Of a stretch of DNA of 18,103 bases, positions 12,995 through 18,103 are shown one piece after another. The stretch is from Oxalobacteraceae bacterium UBA7693 (GTDB taxonomy: Bacteria > Pseudomonadota > Gammaproteobacteria > Burkholderiales > Burkholderiaceae_D): positions 1 to 18,103 of the forward strand of contig DLGN01000144.1 in NCBI GenBank assembly GCA_002482715.1, given 5' to 3'. The position numbers and the translations under genes are program-made. Each line of letters begins with the position of its first letter. The stretch's first letter is position 1. The notes below the pieces were generated by a model that ran no database searches, was not told the DNA's origin, and was given only the letters and a program-made list of their open reading frames with translations.

Positions 12995-15439
12995 TCAAGC
13001 GGTTACAGACTCTGTTGGCGCTTGCGAAGTCGATTTATTCAGTGCACTCAACAAAGCCTGATCAACCACGTGATCGACCGACACGACCTTGGCGCGACCT
13101 TCGCGGAAATTTTTCTCTAGTTCATTCACCGCCACAGAAAACGATTTCTCTTTCTGACTCGACGTAAAAATAAACAAACTACGCATGGGACTAATCCACG
13201 CCAATCGTACTCTCTGTACACTTTCATCCATCATTCGGAACTGTACCCACACTCCGCGCTCCAAATTATCAACCGTACTAACCGCTTCTTCTATGGCTTG
13301 CTCAACCTTCGCGATTAAATCTTCTTCGCGAATGATCACGTCATTGAGTTCTGGTAGGTAGATATCAACTGGCTGAGCTTGCGCATCAGTGGCCTGTGCT
13401 TCTGCTGCCAATTGCTTGGCTTTTTGCTCAGCAGCGAGCTTCGCGTCTGCTTTCGCCTTTTCCACCGCCAGCGCTACTAAGCGTGCTTTTTCTGCTTCTT
13501 CCGCTTCTATTTTCGCTTTCGTTTCTGCTTCTGCCTTTGCTCTTTGCTCTAAACGACGCTCCGTTGCAATTTTGGCGGCTTCAACTGCAATTTCCATTTG
13601 TCGTTCTGGCGACAATTCCAAAGGTGCACGTACGATAGACGCATGACACTCCGCCAGATCAGCAAAAAACTGAACGCGATCTGCATCTTCCCACTTAATC
13701 AAACTTAGCCACTTATTTAAACGCGCCAAAATCCCAGGCAAGCGATTGATCATATCTTGGCGTTGTGCCAAAGTGAACTTGGGTTTGATACTCCAAATCA
13801 AATCGTCCATCGTTTTAATGGCGTCTTCGACCGCGTGTGGTTTTTGATCTTGCACGCTGTACGCCAAAGTCAATACTTTGGTCCATCGGTTTTCTAAGAA
13901 GGTCTCAACGAAAGCCATCACTTCTCCGGTACCTATCCGCATCGAGATATCATTATTCGCAGAAATGCTTGCTTGAACAAACTTTTCTCTTTGCAAGGCC
14001 CGATTAATCGGCGCTTGCAGCGCATCAATAGTGGCGGCTTCCTCTTTTTGGATGAAAGATTCCAGATCAGTCACAACTTCATCAAATAAACTGAGTTGTT
14101 GATCAAACTCATTCTGAACCCGCGTGACATTGCGCTGCATTTCTTGAAAAAGCGGATCGGCTTGGCCTTTCGCAGGATCGAGGGCCGAACTATATTTCGA
14201 CAATAAATCGATCAGGCGACGTGCTGGATGCGCATCTTGAAAGAAAAAATCTTTATCGATCAACGCTGCTTTCAGTACCGGAACTTGCAGTGCACTGATT
14301 AAGTCTTTGATCGGATCAGCAATTTCTTGATTACTTAAAACACCATCAAATACATGCGACATCAAGTCAAAGGTATGTTTTTCAACACCACTATGAAACA
14401 TCGCCGGCATTTCTTGTCGCAGATGCGACAAACGAACTGCTTGCTGCGCACCAGAAACCAACTGGTGTATCGCCATATTTTTTTGTACACCAGCCAGATA
14501 TTGGAACAGCTCTGAACTTGCTGGTTGAAAATTGCCACGATCCATTGGGAAAGACATGCCGCCAGCTCCAGTTCCAGCAGCCGCGTTGGGATGTCCAACA
14601 GATGGCTGTTCACTAGCTCCGGACAATCCTGATTGCGTCGAAAAATATTGCTCTAATTTTTTCGTCACTTCATTCTTCACCACCTCACCAACTCTGGCGG
14701 CTTCTGCACTGGCTTGCTTACGTTTGAGGCGATAGGTTTCTTGCAGATCAGGTAGCACACCACGCACCACCAATAATTCATTTAAGCCGTGATACACAGG
14801 CGTTAAATCAAAGAGCAAATCACTGAGCAAAGGCAGTACAAAATCGTGCGCCGATTTTTCTGGGTTGAACTCACACCACGCGGTGTTAAATGCTTTCAAA
14901 AATATCTCAGGGCGGAATGGATTCTGACTCAGATTCAAGGTTTCCACGCCGAGCAAACTAGCCAGACGCATATTTAATGCAGCCAAACTTTCAGCGTGTG
15001 TTAATTCTAAAGTGCGACTGGCGCGGCTGATGCTCAACTTCAAGTCCATCTCTTCATAAGAGACCAATGACATGCCTTCATCTGACAAACTAACCGGTGC
15101 TTTTTTCTCATTGCTACCATTACTACGTAAAGCAGCAGATTCACTTTTAAGAATTTTTTCTAAAGTGCCGGAACAAAGATAGTAGTAAGTATAGGTACTG
15201 TTTTTCAGCAGTTGCGCGCCATGAAAATAGAGGTTGGCTTCTTTTGCATCGTTCGATTCTTCAGATTTAACGAACAGGGCATGCGACAGACGCGCAGCGA
15301 ATGCATCGATGTGTGGCGTAACTAATTGATAGGCGTGTTGCACCAAAGCCTGCCAAGTGTCCAATTTTTCCAATGGAATTGGTGCCACCTCACGACGACT
15401 CTGATCTGCTTGCTTTTGATGTACTTGATTTATCGACAT
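12995..15439 (-). CDS. DUF1631 family protein, 814 residues
   Basis: A large, mostly helical cytoplasmic protein that I recognise as DUF1631; no signal peptide or membrane segment is seen. The N-terminal part includes WQALVQHAYQLVTPHIDAFAARLSHALF and YEEMDLKLSISRASRTLELTHAESLAALNMRLASLLG, the latter typical of the family. A Gly/Ala-rich linker at about 280-300 is followed by the main helical DUF1631 body (about 340-600). Residues about 610-685 are a highly charged Ala/Glu/Lys coiled coil (ERRLEQRAKAEAETKAKIEAEEAEKARL). The last 130 residues form a beta-rich domain (ERGVWVQFRMMDESVQRVRLAWISPMRSLFIFTSSQ) reminiscent of a PilZ-like or SH3-like module. The biochemical role is unknown. Some old database names for this family call it thymidine phosphorylase, which nothing in the sequence supports. 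The start ATG at 15439 lacks a clear ribosome site. Confidence 0.85.
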   Translation of the reverse strand: MSINQVHQKQADQSRREVAPIPLEKLDTWQALVQHAYQLVTPHIDAFAARLSHALFVKSEESNDAKEANLYFHGAQLLKNSTYTYYYLCSGTLEKILKSESAALRSNGSNEKKAPVSLSDEGMSLVSYEEMDLKLSISRASRTLELTHAESLAALNMRLASLLGVETLNLSQNPFRPEIFLKAFNTAWCEFNPEKSAHDFVLPLLSDLLFDLTPVYHGLNELLVVRGVLPDLQETYRLKRKQASAEAARVGEVVKNEVTKKLEQYFSTQSGLSGASEQPSVGHPNAAAGTGAGGMSFPMDRGNFQPASSELFQYLAGVQKNMAIHQLVSGAQQAVRLSHLRQEMPAMFHSGVEKHTFDLMSHVFDGVLSNQEIADPIKDLISALQVPVLKAALIDKDFFFQDAHPARRLIDLLSKYSSALDPAKGQADPLFQEMQRNVTRVQNEFDQQLSLFDEVVTDLESFIQKEEAATIDALQAPINRALQREKFVQASISANNDISMRIGTGEVMAFVETFLENRWTKVLTLAYSVQDQKPHAVEDAIKTMDDLIWSIKPKFTLAQRQDMINRLPGILARLNKWLSLIKWEDADRVQFFADLAECHASIVRAPLELSPERQMEIAVEAAKIATERRLEQRAKAEAETKAKIEAEEAEKARLVALAVEKAKADAKLAAEQKAKQLAAEAQATDAQAQPVDIYLPELNDVIIREEDLIAKVEQAIEEAVSTVDNLERGVWVQFRMMDESVQRVRLAWISPMRSLFIFTSSQKEKSFSVAVNELEKNFREGRAKVVSVDHVVDQALLSALNKSTSQAPTESVTA

Positions 15440-15927
15440 AAAAGATTTTTAACGACACGAACCTTAATAGCAACTACGCTAACAACATGATACTAAATGA
15501 ATAATTACGGCAAGTTTTGCAGAAAACATGAAAAAGCGAGGGAAACAATGATTGACTTTGATTTCTTCATATTGAGGACTATATTCAATTAATTTCCACG
15601 TGGAAATGTTCGAAACGCAATTTCGCTCATCTTTTAAGCATTTTTTGCTTTGAATTTGTCCTAAATCTCAACTAATGCTTGTTTCATTACTTATTTATTG
15701 TTTTTATACCTTGCTTTTTACTTGGTTTAATTATGAAGTCTTATCTCAAATCCGCCTCAATCTACCTCAATTAGAAGAGACTCTACCAGACTAAATCAAG
15801 AATTAAGCTTCTGATAAGCTTGGATATCTCCACATATACAGCCCCTTTGCTCTAAAATACAAGGTTTTCGAGGGACGCCAGCCTTACCGTGCTTGCCACT
15901 CCTGCAATCTACCTTGCAAACTATTCT
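15440..15927. other. AT-rich divergent region between DUF1631 and xseB
   Basis: About 490 bases hold the promoters of two divergent units. I find no gene. Of note are a 16-bp palindrome at 15592-15607 (see separate entry) and AAGCTT-N5-AAGCTT at about 15805-15820. A TAAAAT at 15853-15858 could be a -10 for the xseB operon, but no matching -35 is seen. Confidence 0.4.
15592..15607. promoter_or_regulatory. 16-bp perfect palindrome with parS-like core
   Basis: ATTTCCACGTGGAAAT is a perfect 16-bp palindrome. Its central 12 bases, TTCCACGTGGAA, are identical to the core of parS sites of the TGTTCCACGTGGAACA form, but the two outer bases on each side differ. It could be a weak or diverged ParB site or an operator for another dimeric regulator near the DUF1631 or xseB promoters. 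Confidence 0.45.
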
Positions 15928-16185
15928 ATGTCAAAGAAATTACCAACAAATGTCACACCAGCATCGTTCGAAAGTGCAATGACGGAACTGAGTGAATTGG
16001 TGTCGCAAATGGAGACTGGCCAACTTCCATTAGAAGCATCAGTAACGGCATATCAACGCGGATCTGAACTCATCAAATACTGCGCCTCGCAATTAGAGAA
16101 AGTAGAACAACAAGTCAAAATTCTCGACGCAGGCATGCTTAAACCTTTTCAATCCGATAGCAATCAAGACGAGGATTTGACATGA
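15928..16185 (+). CDS. xseB: Exodeoxyribonuclease VII small subunit
   Basis: An 85-residue protein matching XseB, the small helical subunit of exonuclease VII, which degrades single-stranded DNA in both directions together with XseA. The sequence TPASFESAMTELSELVSQMETGQLPLEASVTAYQRGSELIKYCASQLEKVEQQVKIL is the full two-helix family core. An open frame extends upstream to a GTG at 15889, but the family length (about 80 residues) and the MSKK-type N-terminus favour the ATG at 15928, although neither start has a well-placed ribosome site. The stop overlaps the ispA start by 4 bases (ATGA), so the genes are coupled. xseA is not in the window. Confidence 0.93.
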   Translation: MSKKLPTNVTPASFESAMTELSELVSQMETGQLPLEASVTAYQRGSELIKYCASQLEKVEQQVKILDAGMLKPFQSDSNQDEDLT

Positions 16186-17069
16186 CTGAGCAATTCCAGA
16201 CATGGATGAAATCCACCCAAGCCGCTGTCGAAATCGCCCTGACCCAATATTTACCTGCGCCTTCACAGCTACCGCAGAAGCTGCATGAAGCAATGGCTTA
16301 TGCCGTGCTCGATGGTGGCAAACGTGTACGTCCACTACTCGTCTTCGCTGCTGGTAATTTGTTTAATGCACCAACTGAACTCGTGTCTCGTGCCGCCTGC
16401 GCAGTCGAAATGATTCATGCTTACTCACTGGTACATGATGACATGCCTTGTATGGATGATGACGCGCTTCGTCGTGGCAAACCAACCGTTCATAAGAAAT
16501 ATGATGAAGCAACGGCACTATTGGTTGGCGATGCCTTACAAGCACAGGCTTTTTTAGTGTTAAGTGAAGCAAATGCAGAGGCAGATCGTAAGCTCACCAT
16601 GTTGCAATTATTAGCACATGCGTCTGGTTCTTTGGGTATGTGTGGTGGTCAAGCAATTGATTTAGATAGCGTCGGTATTGCGCTCAACATCACAGAACTA
16701 GAACAAATGCATAGGCTCAAAACGGGCGCATTGTTGCGCGCATCGGTTTTATTGGGTGCGATCAGTGGCAAACATTTAACGACAAATGAAACAAACGCTT
16801 TAGATCAATACGCAAGTGCAATTGGACTAGCGTTTCAAGTCGTCGATGATGTACTCGATGCGACTGCCGATTCGGCTACACTGGGCAAGACGGCTGGCAA
16901 AGACGCGGCAGATAATAAACCGACCTACGTTTCTTTATTGGGCTTAGAAGCTTCGCGCCAATTAGCCGACAAGCACTGCAGCGATGCACATCAGGCTCTA
17001 TCAATTTTCGGAGAGTCCGCCCAATATCTGCATGATTTAGCAGATCTCATCGTTCAGCGGAAAGCATAA
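16182..17069 (+). CDS. ispA: Farnesyl diphosphate synthase
   Basis: A 295-residue short-chain trans-prenyl diphosphate synthase that condenses dimethylallyl/geranyl diphosphate with isopentenyl diphosphate to make farnesyl diphosphate, a precursor of quinones and undecaprenyl lipids. The first Asp-rich motif DDMPCMDDD is at residues 86-94 and the second DDVLD at 222-226. LDGGKRVRP (about 43-51), RRGKPTVH, GGQAIDLD and the KT in HRLKTGALL are all in place. The stretch IHAYSLVHDD before the first motif is almost the same as in E. coli IspA, which supports a C15 product. It overlaps xseB by 4 bases and is followed after 2 bases by dxs, giving a compact operon with two isoprenoid genes. Confidence 0.96.
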   Translation: MTEQFQTWMKSTQAAVEIALTQYLPAPSQLPQKLHEAMAYAVLDGGKRVRPLLVFAAGNLFNAPTELVSRAACAVEMIHAYSLVHDDMPCMDDDALRRGKPTVHKKYDEATALLVGDALQAQAFLVLSEANAEADRKLTMLQLLAHASGSLGMCGGQAIDLDSVGIALNITELEQMHRLKTGALLRASVLLGAISGKHLTTNETNALDQYASAIGLAFQVVDDVLDATADSATLGKTAGKDAADNKPTYVSLLGLEASRQLADKHCSDAHQALSIFGESAQYLHDLADLIVQRKA

Positions 17070-17071
17070 CA

Positions 17072-18103
17072 ATGTCCTTACTTACTACGATTAATTCGCC
17101 AGCAGATTTACGCCAGCTTCACCGCAATCAACTAGCGACGTTGGCGGATGAATTGCGCCAATACGTGATTGATTCTGTCTCCAAAACGGGTGGACACTTA
17201 TCGTCCAACCTCGGTACGGTTGAACTGACAATTGCCTTACACTATGTATTCAACACGCCTGAAGATCGCTTAGTCTGGGATGTCGGTCATCAAACCTATC
17301 CACATAAAATTCTGACTGGTCGTCGCGACCAAATGCATAGTCTGCGTCAGCTTGATGGTATCTCTGGTTTCCCGCGTAGAGCGGAAAGTGAATACGATAC
17401 TTTCGGCACTGCCCACTCCTCCACGTCGATTTCCGCAGCTCTTGGTATGGCATTAGCTGCACGCACGAAAAAAGAATCACGTCATGCAGTGGCAATTATC
17501 GGTGATGGTTCGATGACCGCGGGCATGGCGTTTGAGGCGATGAACAATGCAGGCGTCTATGACGATATCAATATGTTGGTTGTTCTCAACGATAATGACA
17601 TGTCGATCTCACCGCCAGTCGGCGCTTTGAATCGCTATCTTGCGCGTTTGATGTCAGGCAAATTTTATGCGGCTGCACGCAATGTCGGCAAATCAGTATT
17701 GCCGCCACCGATGTTGGAATTAGCTCGCCGTTTTGAAGAACATGCCAAAGGTATGATTGTTCCTGCGACGATGTTTGAAGAGTTTGGTTTTAACTATATC
17801 GGCCCGATTGATGGACATGATTTGGAATCCTTGATTCCGACTTTGCAAAATATCAAAAACCTTAAAGGGCCACAATTTCTGCACGTGGTCACAAAAAAAG
17901 GTCAAGGCTATAAACTGGCTGAAGCCGATCCGATTTTGTATCACGGTCCTGGTAAATTTAATCCAGCAGAAGGTATCAAACCCGCCGCTGCTCCAGCGAA
18001 GAAAACCTACACGCAAGTTTTTGGTGACTGGCTGTGCGACATGGCGGCCGTCGATGACAAGCTGATCGGTATTACACCAGCGATGCGCGAAGGCTCGGGC
18101 ATG
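17072..18103 (+). CDS. dxs: 1-deoxy-D-xylulose-5-phosphate synthase, 3' part missing
   Basis: The first 344 codons of Dxs, the thiamine-diphosphate enzyme that condenses pyruvate and glyceraldehyde 3-phosphate as the first step of the MEP isoprenoid pathway; the window ends inside the gene. Family features are GGHLSSNLGTVELTIALHYVF (about 40-60), VWDVGHQTYPHKILTGR (68-84), GFPRRAESEYDTFGTAHSSTSISAALGMA (99-127), the ThDP motif GDGSMTAGMAFEAMNNAG (144-161) with N173 in NDNDMSIS, and YIGPIDGHD. The complete enzyme is usually about 620-640 residues, so a little over half is present. The ATG at 17072 lies 2 bases after the ispA stop and has GCGGAAAG upstream. Confidence 0.97.
   Translation, partial: MSLLTTINSPADLRQLHRNQLATLADELRQYVIDSVSKTGGHLSSNLGTVELTIALHYVFNTPEDRLVWDVGHQTYPHKILTGRRDQMHSLRQLDGISGFPRRAESEYDTFGTAHSSTSISAALGMALAARTKKESRHAVAIIGDGSMTAGMAFEAMNNAGVYDDINMLVVLNDNDMSISPPVGALNRYLARLMSGKFYAAARNVGKSVLPPPMLELARRFEEHAKGMIVPATMFEEFGFNYIGPIDGHDLESLIPTLQNIKNLKGPQFLHVVTKKGQGYKLAEADPILYHGPGKFNPAEGIKPAAAPAKKTYTQVFGDWLCDMAAVDDKLIGITPAMREGSGM

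Noticed and set aside
1..18103. A novel defence, phage or secretion system
   Set aside because: Apart from the ParD/ParE-type pair there are no nucleases, reverse transcriptases, helicases, integrases, CRISPR repeats or phage genes. The remaining genes are metabolic, regulatory or of known uncharacterised families.

Overview
The window looks like chromosomal DNA of a betaproteobacterium, most likely Burkholderiales/Oxalobacteraceae (Undibacterium- or Herminiimonas-like). This is inferred from gene content, not from a marker gene. The pointers are a pyrC gene followed by a DUF3025 gene, the xseB-ispA-dxs cluster, a long DUF1631 protein, and a hairpin-rich intergenic block of a style I associate with this group. 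There are no rRNA or tRNA genes, no CRISPR array, no intact insertion sequence and no phage genes.

Layout from left to right. Bases 1-620 (minus strand) hold the N-terminal two thirds or so of a potassium channel with a TVGYG filter and an RCK domain, cut by the window edge. Bases 876-2656 (minus) carry a small two-helix membrane protein (STM3941-like) and a PhyH-type Fe(II)/2-oxoglutarate dioxygenase. Bases 3110-4508 (plus) form a compact regulatory unit: a good sigma70 promoter with a palindromic operator at its start point, an ArsR-type repressor, and an overlapping gene for a tandem SRPBCC (AHSA1-like) protein. Bases 4841-5293 encode an exported DUF2147 protein. Bases 5494-6501 hold a MurR/RpiR-type regulator with its own recognisable promoter. 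Bases 6509-6828 hold a small YdcH/DUF465 protein whose promoter has an almost perfect FNR/ANR box at the class II position.

From 6833 to 12453 nearly everything is on the minus strand: pyrC (dihydroorotase) followed by a DUF3025 gene, a ParD/ParE-type toxin-antitoxin pair with a perfect 19-bp palindromic operator, a periplasmic amino-acid-type solute-binding protein, a roughly 580-bp noncoding block packed with inverted repeats, and a Glu/Leu/Phe/Val-type glutamate dehydrogenase. Next comes a large DUF1631 protein (minus), ending at a bidirectional-looking terminator. Finally, on the plus strand, xseB, ispA and dxs are tightly coupled: xseB and ispA overlap by 4 bp, and dxs starts 2 bp after ispA. 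ispA and dxs are both isoprenoid genes: Dxs makes DXP, the MEP-pathway precursor, and IspA makes farnesyl diphosphate. dxs runs off the right edge.

Most genes are housekeeping or simple regulatory units, and I see no multi-gene system that is clearly undescribed. The parts most worth a second look are the FNR-type promoter in front of the DUF465 gene, the ArsR operator/SRPBCC unit, the hairpin array at 10710-11118, the ParDE operator, and a 16-bp palindrome at 15592-15607 that shares the central 12 bp of a parS-type ParB site.
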